From the NCBI GenBank assembly GCA_015039365.1, contig WION01000345.1:1-55862 (forward strand): a stretch of 55,862 nucleotides of DNA, in the 5' to 3' direction. This document shows positions 1 through 12,100 of this stretch, piece after piece (position 1 is the first letter of the stretch; each line of letters starts with the position of its first letter). A model generated the notes under the pieces. The model worked only from the letters and a program-made list of their open reading frames with translations. It was not told the origin of the DNA and made no database searches. A program made the translations under genes and the position numbers. Source of the stretch: Amanita rubescens (lineage: Eukaryota; Basidiomycota; Agaricomycetes; Agaricales; Amanitaceae).

Positions 1-1264
1 TATGTTATGTTAGAGCGGGCAGAGTCATTAAAGGACGAGGTTGATTACTTTGTTCGACGTCTAGGATTACAGGAAAAGGACTCAAATAAGGCCCAGAAAC
101 TGCTCACAATGCAGCTCAGTCTTACAGAGTGGGATCGTGTTCGACGTTTATTGAGTCTTCTGGGTGTACGTTCACATAATCATTTGCAATTATCTTGCTG
201 ATGGAATCGGAAATCTAGCATGCTGAAAAAGCGCAACAGGCTTTCTCGAGTGACCAAGGACCCACTCTTCACTTGGCATTGCCTGCCCTCGAAGCGCTGC
301 ATAAGGCTTGGTCTACCCGCTTTTCCCGAACGCAATACGCTGATTTCCAGGATGGACTTAATGCTGGGATTGATAAGATCATTGATTACTATGACCGGTC
401 TGCGGATTCTGATGCATACATAATGGCAATGTGTACGATATATTTAACAAATGACTCTGATATCTACAGTATACTGATTTTGACCTCTGACAGTGCTAGA
501 CCCGACGCTGAAGATAGAGCATGTACGGAAATACTGGGGCGAGGAATTGGCGAAGAACGCCCTTGAGCATACAGAAGAAATGGTACGGTTTGAATTTTCA
601 ATCGTTTTATCCATGTCTGATGAATTTATAGTATAAGCAGCGATATCTCTTGCTTTACAGAAATTCTCCTGCCCCGAGGTTAGCGAAAGGAAGGATCATG
701 CCACATACGAGATCCAAAAAGGTGCAGAGATTGATGCGAGAACTGTCGTCTGATGATGATAGTGGCAGTGGTGTTGATGGCTTGACTGGTGGTGCAACAC
801 CGACAACCTCAGCTTCAAATTTCACACAGGCTGCTAAGCCATGGCTTGACGACTTCAACGCCTATCTAAACTCCCGGGATTACTTGATGGAAGACCAGAC
901 GGTGGTCCAGTGGTGGGGATTGAATGGCCCTCGCTATCCAGTCTGGGCTTCACTTGCCCATGACTTCCTCTCGGTCATGGCATCTTCTGTTTCAAGCGAG
1001 CGAGCCTTCTCATCGGCTGGAATTACAATCAGTAAGCGCCGTAATCGACTGAAAGCTGACATTGTAGAAGCTCTACAATGTCTCAAATGTCTTATCAAAC
1101 GTAATCTACTATTCCGAGACAATGATGATCCATCAGTTGCGACAGAGGTGGGCGAGACTGTGCAGGACTCAGACATATCATGGGATGCTCTGGTTGATGA
1201 TCTGGAGGATGACGAGGGCCATGTTGATGAAGAAGTAGAATTACTTTCATTAGATGATATGTAA
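1..1264 (+). CDS. hAT transposase, 5'-partial, four exons
   Basis: This is the DDE-type transposase that would catalyse cut-and-paste movement of the surrounding element. Exons are 1-165, 219-432, 494-582 and 641-1264, with introns of 53, 61 and 58 bp that restore one continuous frame. The spliced product contains the hAT core segment (SSDQGPTLHLALPAL, then DAYIMAMLLDPTLK created across the second intron, then RKYWGEEL). Near the end is the C-terminal dimerisation domain with SSERAFSSAG and KRRNRL. The tail is acidic. The 5' end, including any BED zinc finger and the first catalytic Asp, lies outside the window. No stop or frameshift is visible in this part, so the element may be recent. Confidence 0.85.
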
Positions 1265-1554
1265 CCGTGTACTAGAGGTCTGAGGTAACCGTAAAACAAC
1301 TGGCAACTGAATGTGTTATGACCGTGACCTCTGTTTGGCACGCTCTCTTTACAATCTCTTTACACTCTCTTTACAATTATTTATACTCTCTTTGGGTATA
1401 TTTCTTTGGCCTACAAATATCACTACAGGCCCTGGCCTGAGCCGGGCCAGGCTTTGAGCCGGCCAAAGTTAGGGCCCAGGGCCTGGCCTGTATTTCTCCC
1501 AGGCCAGAGCCGCCCTTGGCCAAGCCTAAGCCCCGGCTTTCGGGCCAAGCCGGG

Positions 1555-1569
1555 CCGTGCCCATCACTA
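1555..1569. repeat. Candidate 3' terminal inverted repeat of the hAT element
   Basis: The sequence reads TAGTGATGGGCACGG on the minus strand, the form expected at a hAT end. The following bases gatatagac would contain one copy of an 8-bp target site duplication, but the partner is out of the window. Confidence 0.55.
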
Positions 1570-2119
1570 GATATAGACTGTATACATAAATTATAATAAG
1601 TACAACGACTTTTTGTGGAGTCAGAGCGCGTCGGTATTTTGAAAAATTAACATAAATTGCTCTAATAACGATCTCCGAGTCGTCCATCTCCGTATTCACT
1701 CCAATCAATCCCGCCCCTTTCCCCTTTCCCCCTTTCCTCCCCCTTCCATTTTATGCATCACGTGGTGCCAGCAAATTTCGACTCGGCTCCGGAGTGTCGT
1801 CAATTAGTTGTATTAAGCTTTACGCCCGCCTCCGCGGCACAACCCGCAACGTCCGAAATCACGTCCTGAAGACGCGAAAAGTAAGAGGTTACTATTCCAA
1901 TTACTTGGCTCTACCGTTACAAACTTGTGAGTTGTCTAATGTTATGGATGGGGATGATGGTGACATTAACAATGTTAAAAGAAGTTTAGCCAGCATACGC
2001 ACTCCAGGAATGGAGGCAGAGAATTAGGCAACGTAGAGGGGCCGCACGAGGCTCCTTTTTTGAAGGTCACTATTTAAGTAGGAAAGGAGGGAGATAAATG
2101 AACCACGTTCACCTCAGTC
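1570..2119. other. Intergenic DNA, no gene seen
   Basis: Short unconvincing frames only. The stretch begins AT-rich after the hAT terminus, has a CT-rich run at about 1708-1750, and probably contains the promoter of the gene starting at 2120. No RNA gene or repeat was recognised. Confidence 0.5.
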
Positions 2120-2653
2120 ATGCATACCACCCAAATTGTCATGTATGACTCCGTCCCCATAATCCGCCGCAGACTGGAAGAGGCTTTGCGCCGCGAGGCT
2201 GAAGCGGACCCGGTGCGTATTTCTTGGCCCAAATATGTCCTGGGAAAGTCTGAGATTGTGTAGCAAGGTTATAGGAAAGGTGTATTCATATACCACGGCA
2301 TGAAGTCGGCGTTGGTTGTTCCAGTACTCCGCAAACCGTTTTCGGTTGAAGCGCCTGTCGACGTGGGTGACTCATTCTGGGCCGTTGATTCCTGGATCGC
2401 TCCACCCGCCACGAGCGACGTCCCCCTGAATCAATGGACGAAGAATATCAAGATTACAGAAACACACGCGTTGTTTTACTACTCGTTAAAGTCGGGTGCA
2501 GTTACCAATTCCGGTCATTCAGAGGAGAATCGAGTGCGCAGGGAGGAGGCCATAGGGGACATTTTATATTTGAGGCTACAAGGGGGGCAGACAGTCAACA
2601 TAGAAGATGAAGAAGCGCAAGGGATAGTCAGACTGTTGCCTAGTCTTTTGTAA
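2120..2653 (+). CDS. Uncharacterised 160-aa protein, orphan family copy 1
   Basis: Function unknown. Two exons, 2120-2212 and 2264-2653, are separated by a 51-bp phase-0 intron; the spliced product is 160 aa with no signal peptide or membrane segment. It is paralogous to the minus-strand gene at 13791-14333. Both begin M-x-T-T, both have a phase-0 intron of exactly 51 bp after codon 30 or 31, both then read YHGMKSALVVPVL or YNGWTSARAVPIL, and both end with a GDILYLRLQGG or GDVLYIKLDGG block followed by an acidic VEDE motif. Conservation of exon structure and of the C-terminal block argues that both are real genes. The family was not recognised. Confidence 0.6.
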
Positions 2654-2785
2654 CTAAGGGGACTATCAGACGTTTTTAGGACGAACCGCTGGCTGGGATG
2701 GGCCGGAACATAACTTTGTATCAATTCACTCAGGGCAGTAATATACAACAAGCAGTAACACCATCTATTCAGCTAAATGCGACAA

Positions 2786-2845
2786 TTAGACCGTCGGAGG
2801 AGGAAGTTGCGCCACGTCCCCAGCGAGAACAATGTTCATCTCGCC
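2786..2845 (-). other. Helitron/Pif1 helicase-like peptide fused to the F-box gene
   Basis: The terminal codons of the F-box gene spell NIVLAGDVAQLPPP. This matches the Walker B-adjacent motif of Pif1-type Helitron helicases; the complete RepHel protein in this window has the equivalent FAGDMAQLPPV. The similarity is short, so chance cannot be excluded, but the motif is specific enough to suggest a captured helicase fragment supplying the stop codon. Confidence 0.5.
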
Positions 2846-3821
2846 CAATCTCGGTGTGAAGTGCATTCTCGGATGGAAGAAGATACTCCCATATCTGTCG
2901 AAGCTGATATGCCATTTGAGATCTCTGTAAGGACCGATGTACAGGCGAGAATGAGAATTGAAGTTGTGTACCCATGTAAACGAGTCGCCAATTTGTCGAT
3001 TTTTCGCCCGACATTCCATCCCAAGGTTTTCGTGAGGATTAGTCATTAAAGGATGAAGCGCGTTGTAACCACGTTCCCTATACTTTTTCAAGGCGGACAT
3101 GTCATGGCTGTTGGGGGAACCGCATACTACGGTGATTTTCTCGGCAAAAGTCGTTCGAGGGTACAAGGCAAAAGCGCAGGTCGGCGTGATCACGTTCATA
3201 ACGCATGCTAGCAGGGAAACAATGTTATAACCTATCGAGGATGTTTTTCCAAAGCAGAGACGTACTCGAGTGAAAATGTAAAACGGCCTCAATCGGCAAT
3301 TTCCTTGTCACAATGAGTTGTATGGTTTTCTTGGACCTAAAAGATGTATACGATATGACGGCTTCGATCCGTCCATCGAGAGGAAAGTATTTTTCCAACT
3401 CCTTTGTTTCCTTCTGTACATATTCAAATTTTCCCATTTCCGTGTGCATCATCGTGTAATTGCTGCTATTGAGGTAAACGTCAAGGTCGGAATCGGGGTA
3501 ATAGCAGCGCTCAAATAATTGCAGTGCCGTCGAGCCGCTTATTATCGCGTTGCATCGGGCCATGATGTTCAAAAAGGCCTGAACTCGCTCGTTTGTGGCA
3601 AAAAAAGGCATTAAGACACGAGAGGGCATCAAATTTGAGTGCCAGTAACGTTCAGCGCAAGATTGTAATTCGCGACAGGTTTGAGCGAGATGGACGACGT
3701 CTACGGCAGACAATAAATCAAAAATATTTGACCACAGTTCTGGAAATAGTTTCATGCTAAAAAATAAAGTCTCAAGTCGGCAGGATAAAACGTCAACCGT
3801 TTGGAAGCATACGTTGTTCAC
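2786..3821 (-). CDS. F-box-like protein with nucleotidyltransferase-like motif
   Basis: Two exons, 3266-3821 and 2786-3207, with a 58-bp intron; 325 aa if the first Met is used, though Met23 (3755) directly before the F-box is an equally good start. Residues 24-55 (KLFPELWSNIFDLLSAVDVV and following) look like an F-box, which would recruit an SCF ubiquitin ligase. Residues 95-114 contain SGSTALQLF followed by DSDLDVY, the hG[GS]...DxD pattern of nucleotidyltransferase-fold proteins. Across the splice the text reads HFHSTCVMN, fitting an intact intron. The last 19 residues (GEMNIVLAGDVAQLPPPTV) look like a Pif1/Helitron helicase motif rather than this family's own C-terminus. Activity is unproven. 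Confidence 0.6.
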
Positions 3822-4407
3822 GGTCGGATTTGTTTCTTCTTACTAGACCGGATGAGAGTGGATTGAGAATGAGCGGGTGTCAGAAACAAGAGGCAACGAC
3901 TGCTACTTAACGGGTGGCCTGAGGGGGTGTCTTATAGCATTCCCAGACGTTCATGCCACTGGTTGGACGCGCGTGCGTCCCTTTATTTCAAGATAAGCTC
4001 GTGAGCTATCTATTCTCCTAACGCCTGTTTTTTTCAGGGTGGATAAGACTTTTACTCGTCAGGGGCGTGAGCAGATGCAGTGTAGCGTGTCGTAGATTGG
4101 TATTACTCGTCAGGGGCGTAAGCAATTGCGGCGAAGAGTGTCGTTGATTGTACATTGTGATTTTTCAGGCAAGTTGCGTCAGCCGAATGTGCCATCACGG
4201 TCAAATTTTTCCATTTCATTCTAACCTGAGATCACTAACATTCTGAAATCTAATCGACGAGGAAGCAAAAGTAAGACCAAAGATTCTCTCTCCCATTTTT
4301 TTCTCACTTTTCCCTTTTTTTTTTTTTGGGGGGGGGAGGTTTTCCCCATTAAGACGGAGTTTTTTTTACCCTTCTCACATTTTCACGTAGTTCCCCAGGA
4401 AAACACG
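3822..4407. other. Intergenic DNA with hairpin, tandem repeat and homopolymers
   Basis: No gene seen. A perfect hairpin GGACGC-GCGT-GCGTCC lies at 3965-3980. Two imperfect 51-bp tandem units start at 4052 and 4103, each beginning ttactcgtcaggggcgt. A T-run followed by a G-run lies at about 4315-4337. The hairpin could be a Helitron 3'-end hairpin, but no convincing CTRR terminus was found next to it. Confidence 0.45.
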
Positions 4408-5947
4408 TCAGTCTAAATTCATGTTGTCGGCGTGACGTTTCGCAGTGCTTCGTTTCTTTGCTTGTTTGACGGAAGAGGGTGGGGATGCCTGATAAGTGAC
4501 TCAGTTTCCAGCGAACGTAGATAGTGTAATGGGGACGTACTGAAGAGTCATCCAGTATAGCTTGTTTAGCGGGAGATCCGGAGCTGGCTTCGGAAGAAGA
4601 TCCAGATGCAGTCTGAAATCCTAGATGAGCCAATACTAGCGAAGAACATTAGGTCATACCGTAGATCTGGTCTCCGCGGCAACATGTGAAATGGGGCCAA
4701 AGCTTTTCAGGCAGTCGTCATCGTCGTCCGATATTTCATTAGCGGCATTACTAGTATTGTCTCCAAAGTTTAGCCGCTTCGACCGCTCCTCAATCGGTTC
4801 AAATGAGGGCATAAGAATTTTAATTCGGTCGGCATAAATTTGATAAAACTGAAAGGGACAGTTTCGGCTCAGTATTGGGAGAAATCATAAGTTATCACGG
4901 ACCTTTTTCGAGCGATAGCCGACTTGAACTGTATAAGTCCGTAAAGATATTCTCATCAGTACGACCGTCGCGGTACGTAACTTGTCGTATTCCTGCCAAG
5001 GGGCTGTTAATTTACCCTCGGTGTCAATAATGTTCCTCTGCACAAGCATTGCGCGGTTGTGCCTGAACAAAGGGCCACCATAGTCAGCCAGGAGCTTGGG
5101 GTTGTAGAACTGGCCAAGTTTGATGTCTGTAGGACAGAACGTTTAGAGAACGAAAGGGACGATATAATCATTCACGAACTGGTGGGAACGCTAACAGGAA
5201 CATCCTCTGAAGAGGACTCAAGGACAGGTGATGGGGCTGTGACGATAATTCTAGCCTGTTTACTGGCTCTTGCACGTTTCCTGGACGTAGCGGATGTCGA
5301 GGCCGAGGCCGGAACCTCATACTTAGGGCCCATGTAAACACATATTAGGTCAGAAGCTCTGTCGGGGTTGGACGGACGAAGCCACTCTACAGCGTCGACA
5401 TTTTCCTACAAAAGACATCGTTACACGCGTGATCGGCCGGGGAGAGAATGAAAGTACCTGATTGTTTTCGATCTCTATCTGCTCGTCGTCCATGCGGATA
5501 GAGTTCAGAACCGTCAGCTGATAATCGAACAAGTGTGCAAGGTCCTGGGTAGCGAGTGTTGGGACTTTTAGCATGAACGCGTCGCGAACCCGTGTCTCGT
5601 CATCAATCATGATGTAATTCTGAAACGTCGGATAGGCATCAGGTAAAACAGGGAGTGAAAGTAGCTAGAGTAGGACGCACGGGAGGGCGGCCAATGTAGT
5701 GATTACCGGAAGCCTGGTGAAGAGTACCGACGGCGCGGGGCGCGATCTCACCAAAGATCCAAGTGGTGAAAGGGACGACGGTCTCAGAGTTTGTTATGAT
5801 TTTAAAGCCGTTTCGAGCATCCCGGTCAAAGTCTCGTTTGTATTCGATATTGACCAGAGCACGATTCTGCATGCCGCGTAGATTGTTCGCCAGGCGATCA
5901 TACTCGCCGGAAGAAAGACGCTGATGGTAGATTTCAGGATCAGACAT
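4408..5947 (-). CDS. Uncharacterised 406-aa protein, seven exons
   Basis: Function unknown. Exons are 5681-5947, 5458-5619, 5180-5405, 4903-5126, 4660-4848, 4541-4612 and 4408-4488, with introns of 47-61 bp; together they give one open frame of 406 codons plus stop. Exon 1 starts MSDPEIYHQRLSSGEY. Exons 2-3 carry DETRVRDAFMLKVPTL and VEWLRPSNPD. Exon 4 carries QFYNPKLLADYGGPLF and a beta-strand-like stretch ATVVLMRISL. The C-terminal third is Ser/Asp-rich and ends in a basic, nuclear-localisation-like KQAKKRSTAKRH. It lies 233 bp downstream of the Helitron RepHel frame on the same strand, so it may be an accessory or captured Helitron gene, but the element ends are unresolved. No known domain was recognised. 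Confidence 0.65.
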
Positions 5948-6180
5948 GGCTTGAGAGGTTGGGGGAGGGGCAGGTCAAAGGGGGGTGGGTATAAATACAG
6001 AGAGGTCAACAGGAGGTTATGTTGTGGTACGTGAAAGCGACACCGGTGCAAGACAGGAGATACGGGAGCAGATAAGCGCAAGTGAAATTTCGAGGGAAGT
6101 GAACGCCAAGTGAACGATAAGAAGACGACCCAGGGGAATGGAACGGTAGGATATGAACGGGTGCGCAGCAAGGAGGAACA

Positions 6181-9100
6181 TTATGTCCTTCTCCGTTTTC
6201 GTGGACGCTCTGACTCTCCGGCGGGCGGAACGAATTCGATAATGTGCTTGCCCAGGAGGTTAGCCAACTGCTGTTCACCATGCGATAGGGTAAACTCTGT
6301 CAATTTTCTCTTCGCGCATTCCATTTCGTCAGGGGCGCCGTATTTCACCGTCGTTGTGAGGTGGTGAAAGAGGATACGCGTTTGGTCGCGTCGCGTGTCT
6401 TGGGACGGTCGGCATCTAATCTTGGAGAAAGGAAAAGGCCTCAAGATGAGAATGTCGTCAAGCCGTCGGACGCGGGAGAGCATAACATAGGGCGCCTCAG
6501 TGCCCCTGCAATCCTTAAGGTCGATAATAGCTTTGTTGAGTGTCTGGCCCTGGGATTTATGAGCAGTCATTGCAAAGGCAGGGATTAACGGAGCCTGTGT
6601 CCTTTTGAAGGCTATGGACTGTTTCGAGTGGGCGCCAGAATAGCGGACATAGACGGTGTCGGGCATTATCGGGAATTCATTGCTCGCCAGGCCTGGCATG
6701 GGTGCCGAATGAGCTGAAGGGATATGAATAATGCAGCAATCCAGCACGCGGTCACCGTTAGGTAGCAGGTGATAGTATATTTTTCTAACGGTCCCGATAG
6801 ATCCGTTGACCACGCCTCCATTTAGATCTATGTTCGTCGTAACCATGACGGGCATATTAATAGCCAGGGGTAACCGTTTCAATCTGCTGCCGGTTTTACC
6901 TGAGTGAAGGAGGTCGATAACTTGCAATAGCGAGGGATCAGACACGGGCAAGCCGTTTAGACTGTCAATAGCGACGTATTCGTATAGCGGTTGGCTACTT
7001 TTAGCGGCGTAAGCACTAGCCAACTCTTGATTGATTCTGTCTTTAGTTGTGTTGTCCGAAACGATGACGGGGGCGAGTTCGTCGTGGCGCAAATTCCATT
7101 GGTGAACGTTATTGTCTTGAGAGACAATACGGGTCCGCAGAAGCTGATAGTCGCTTATGTCACAATCGCCGTCACGAAGTTTTGTCAACAGTTCAATAAA
7201 ACGTGCGTTTTCTGCGCCTCTCTGGCGGTTGATTTTCTCCAGCAGGACGACAATAGAAACAGACAGCCATAGTATTTTTCCCTTCAAACGTCGTTGAGAT
7301 CGATCCGAGGTGGAGCCTCGAGCAGGGTCAACATACGCCGACAGTCGCGTTTCGGCCACGGGGGGGAGCTGGGCCATGTCGCCTGCAAAGATGGTGCTTA
7401 TCCCGCCAAAAGGTGCATTTTTCCCGGTGGCCCCGCAGAGGGAGACATTAACCGTATGCAGAAATTCGCAACTGATCATGGAAACCTCATCGATAAATAG
7501 GTAGTCGACGCCGGCCCACATGTGCTTGAGTTCAGTGATAGATTTTGCGGACGGTTCACGAGAAGATTCGCTTGGCGTGAGATTGAGGGCAGAATGCAGG
7601 GTTATGCCACCGACGTTGTCAGCCGCGATGCCCATATATGATGTTATGCGTAATCTACGCTCCTCGTTTCTCAGCACAAAGAAGTTGCGTAATGCGTTAA
7701 GGACCTGCGTCTTCCCCGATCCGGCAGGGCCAGCTACGAGCATAGTTAAGGGCTCGACGGTACCTTTGGCAGCGCTAGCGTGTTGAGCAATGATGTGAAA
7801 AGCACGTCTTTGGTCAGAGTTTAACGTCCAACGTTGACAAATGAGTTCACACATGTCCTGAGGTAAGGACGATGTGGAAGGCAAAGAGAGTAATTGACTT
7901 GAACTGTTCAACGGGTTTTGTGTATAGTGTAAGTCGTCAAAACTTATGCTGGCCAACGACGTAACGTTAGATTGTGCGTTTAGGGACGGATTAAGGGCAT
8001 TACTATGTAGGTTTTGTTTCATTGATTTACGACGAGCCGTGTATTCGCTCTTCCATTCTTTTACAAGCGACGCAATGTCTGTTGTATAGTAATTAGATGA
8101 ATAGTCCATCATATCGGCGTGCGGCAAAGGAGATAGGCCTGTAAGTCCTGCGGTAGTAGTGGCGTCGAGACACTCGGAGGATCGGGCATTGGATGACAGG
8201 TTCTGGCGTTGAATGTCTCTCAAAAGATCATCGTGTCTTCGTTGAAGTTCGTCAACATCATTATCATCAGGATTACAGGCAAGATCATTCTCGACGGAGA
8301 CGGTATCGATTACTTCGTGTGGCAAACGTCGTAAAAGCCGGTCCTTCGCGACGTGGTCACGGCTGTCACGGCATGCGTGCAGGAACTGGATGTTTTCCAT
8401 AATTGAAAGATGCGAGTAATAGATATCATTCGAGTTAATGAACTCATCGTATGCAAGAAGCCATGTTTGATCATCGCGTTTAAGATCCAAGGCTGATACC
8501 CACGGTTTGAAAAAAATCAGCATTAGACGACAATAGTCTATTGATGAGTCAGGGCGATCCAGTCGAGGCATTGCTGGTCCTGATGGAACCAGTACGTAAT
8601 TCTTGCGAGGAGCGACAAGACGGAGGATGTGAGTACTGGAATCTGGATGTTGGGCTTTAAATCGGAACGTTGTAGCCTGTAATTGGTGTTCAAAAACCAG
8701 ATGCATGAAAGAGAAACCTGGATTCACATCATTGTCCGATGGCGTCTCAGGTGTATCGGCAGGTAATGGTTGGTTTCGCGGGTTGCGATTCTTGTTGACG
8801 TCCTGCTGAACACGTTGTTTGTCCGTGTATGACAAGAAGTCCCATAGGCACGTGTGACGCATAATCTCCGGTCGGTACACATAGTCCGCCACAAAAGATG
8901 CTTTAGGAGCGAGATTACCAGCATCATCAAAGACGGCAGTCACATAATTATCAATTCCTATAATGGGGTCCGACAGCATACCATTTAGTGAACGTTCACC
9001 GTTTTCCTCAGAGACAAGCAGTTCTTGATTGGATATGTCGATCGACATATTGTCAGTTAACTGAGTGTTGACCTCCTCAAATTCAGCATCAGGGCGATTC

Positions 9101-12100
9101 GCAACGCAATGTTTAATGAATCCGTCGTAGCACCTCCAATAAATTTCCTTAAACTGGTGGCTGGTATAATTGTCGCCGTGACCTAGTAAATAGGAGGACA
9201 CCTGTTGAGCGGAAAGTTCCTGCGCCGAGATAATAGCGTTCGCGCATTTAACTAGCAGCTTCCTTGCTCGGGTGGCTTCAGAATCGTCGTTAGTGCCATA
9301 CTTTTCCAACCGTTGCAAAGCAATCTCCAGAATGTTGTACGCAGCGTGCGTTTTCAATTGCATTTTGGATATATAGTCCGTGATGTAGTAAAGTACCGCA
9401 TGAGCTGTATATCCTGACCCTATAAATTTAATATCCATATTACAGCGAAGAATTTCTAGCATTGTGTCGTTAAACTGGTTTACCATACCGTCAAGACAAC
9501 GACCATGTATTTCACCCGTCGAACGGTCGACGAACGTATGATGGTTTAATTTTGATTCATCCAAGTTGAAACGACATTTTTTTTCTTCGGGGGGACCTTT
9601 CCAGTTTTTATAACAACCAGTGTTGTGGGAGTGTCTTTGGCATTGCTTAGCCAAATTAAACAAATCTTTTTGACAGCGGTCGGAATACAGTTGGGACGGT
9701 TCATCTTCACGTGGAAAGATAGGACGCACAGAACATGGATTATATACCGATGACGGAACATTGTCAACATCGCCTGGGTCGTCGGGAATAGCGGAGCTAA
9801 TGTTGTCATCCAGGTAGGATATCAATCTGCGTTCAAACTCGCCGTTGGGCTCTTGTATAGCTCGTGCGCTGATCTCGGACGGTTTCAAGCCACCTTCTAG
9901 CCAAAGCAACATATGGCAGTGAAGTGATCCACGGCCTTGAGCTTCCACCACACCATAATAACCCTTTGTGATCCCCAGGAGGCCCGGAGAGATATCATCA
10001 CAATCATGGACGTCACAACCGAGAACCGCGACAAAAAAAGCTTTCATATACAAGTGGAAAAATCGCGCGGCCAGTATGGGGTCTTTAGCGATGAGAATAG
10101 ATTGCCTATGGTAATCAGGAACCTGCTCTGGTAATAACTCGTTGATATTAATGTCATTGCCTGCCAAAAGATTGACGACAGGATTGAAAACGTCGGCGGG
10201 GTTGACAGTAATGAAAAAGCTTGGAGCACCGAGAGACGTAATCATCGCCCGAATTTCGTTTCTCATTTTCAACCTAGCTGCGCCCGAGCCTTCGACTGTG
10301 GAGTTGATCGTGCGCACATCTTTCATCAGATCACAAACATCTTTCTCATCTTGCCGTTGAAAATCATATTGTCCTGCCTCAATTCGTTCAGACACTCGTT
10401 GAATGGATTCTGCTTGAAGTCTTGCGTATATACCAGCTTTCGACAGAAAAGAGGCACGAGATACTTTCATTGTTGTCCGTTCCCCGACCTCACGTCTCTG
10501 AAGAATGTTAAATGCTGAGAAAATAAATGAAGGATGTTCCCTAAAACGGCCGTCGGCAATATTTAACAGATACCGGATATGCGCTCTCATCGAAATTTTG
10601 GGATGACGCCGGGAATCCTCAAAGCCACCAACGCCGTAGGGATATAGAGTAGGATATAAAGACGGAAATAGGTTTGGGTTTCGATACTCAGTTTCGGGGT
10701 TAGCGGCATGTCCGTACATGAAGAATTTTTTCCCAGATTGGAGATGCTTTAGGGCAGCTTCACGCATCTCACGAGGGGTGGCGGACTGATCTAAATCTGT
10801 GATCACTACGTTCTCAAATGGTATCTCTCTAGGCGAACCCATATTCATGTTCGCATCCCGAATTGTGTCATCAATGTTTTGTGGGCTATAACCGCTCACT
10901 GTCTCAGAGGAGGTGTCGTGGTCGGCAGCGTACTGTATATCGTATGGCAGGCCTCCTTCGCGTTCAATGCGGTCAAGAACTTCATGATTTAATGATATAG
11001 TGGCATATAGCGGATTGTTTTCGATGAGCCATTTCAATGCTGTTCGAACGACATTAGCTCGGACAACCAATGGCTTTGCGTGTTGGCGAATCCACTCGAG
11101 CGAAGGTTTCCGCGAGCCAATAAATAGAACACATATGGGAGCCAGAATATCTTCAATAGAGGGTGGAAGCATCGTTGCAAACTGGCTGACGTCTTGCTGA
11201 TGGAAAATAGTGTGTCCTCGATAAGCACGTTGCGCGTTTTGAACGTTATCGGCCCCGCGCAAAGTTTTTAGTTGTACCATAATACATCTAGCCCGACACA
11301 GCGCAATCATGCTCTCTTCCACTGGAGTCAAGTTACGCAACTCGTCAGGAACATCACCAAGATACAAATGATTGGCGAGGGCGAACTTGGGCAAACGCGA
11401 TCGTTCCAATGCCTGATGGCAATCGTGACAGAGAATTAACTGCGGGTGGGTCCCTTGCTGGCTGTCCGGGCCAATAACACCATGCTGGTCAAGGACGTAA
11501 GGCGATAGGAAATCATCAGATGTTGAGTGTACGGTGACGACATCCGGCTCGGGCTTTATGAGAGAACTCAAGTCCAAATCGGTGGAGTCCACTATGACAA
11601 AATCGTCTGAGGTATATTTCACGCTGCAAACAGCACAAACGCCTCTAGTCTTGCACGAGTCAACAATCTCTTTTTCGAACAAACTCTTGATCTTTTCTTT
11701 TAACCGAGAATCCGAGCTTGAAGGCCAGTCGTTTCGTATTCGATTCAAACGGCCTTGAATCCTGGGGTTTCGATAACCCTCGAGTAGACCATAGTAAACA
11801 GATTTGCCTCGACGTAGCGCGAAGATGTGAGAACGAAGCTTCTGACGAAGAGACGATTCGGGGAGTTGTACTGATCTCGGGGAAACACCCGTCACGAGCG
11901 CGACGACCTGAATAAGCGTGGCACGGGGTACACGAGGCATCTGGCAAAGCAACGAAAGCACACATGCGGTATGATCGGTATCGGCAAACGACCGTACTTG
12001 TTGCGAGCGTACGTCTACACAGCCTTGAAAACAGAGACTGGTGTCAGAAGAAATACAATGACCCCGAACAACATGCGTTAATACTTGTTCCCTTATTTCG

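Larger units (their letters stand above)
1..1569 (+). mobile_element. hAT-family DNA transposon, 3' portion
   Basis: The transposase reading frame runs in from the window start and ends at 1264. It is followed by about 150 bp of very GC-rich subterminal sequence (about 1425-1555) full of short ggcctggc-type words. The element appears to end at 1569 with gtgcccatcacta, whose reverse complement TAGTGATGGGCAC resembles the terminal inverted repeats usual for hAT elements. The left end is outside the window, so the inverted repeat pairing and the 8-bp target duplication cannot be checked here. Seen: frame, GC-rich tail and candidate terminus. Known: hAT architecture. Inferred: exact boundary. Confidence 0.75.

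Noticed and set aside
4315..4337. T-run followed by G-run as a telomere-like or functional tract
   Set aside because: It is a simple homopolymer junction without a repeat unit; it is also a likely place for sequencing error.
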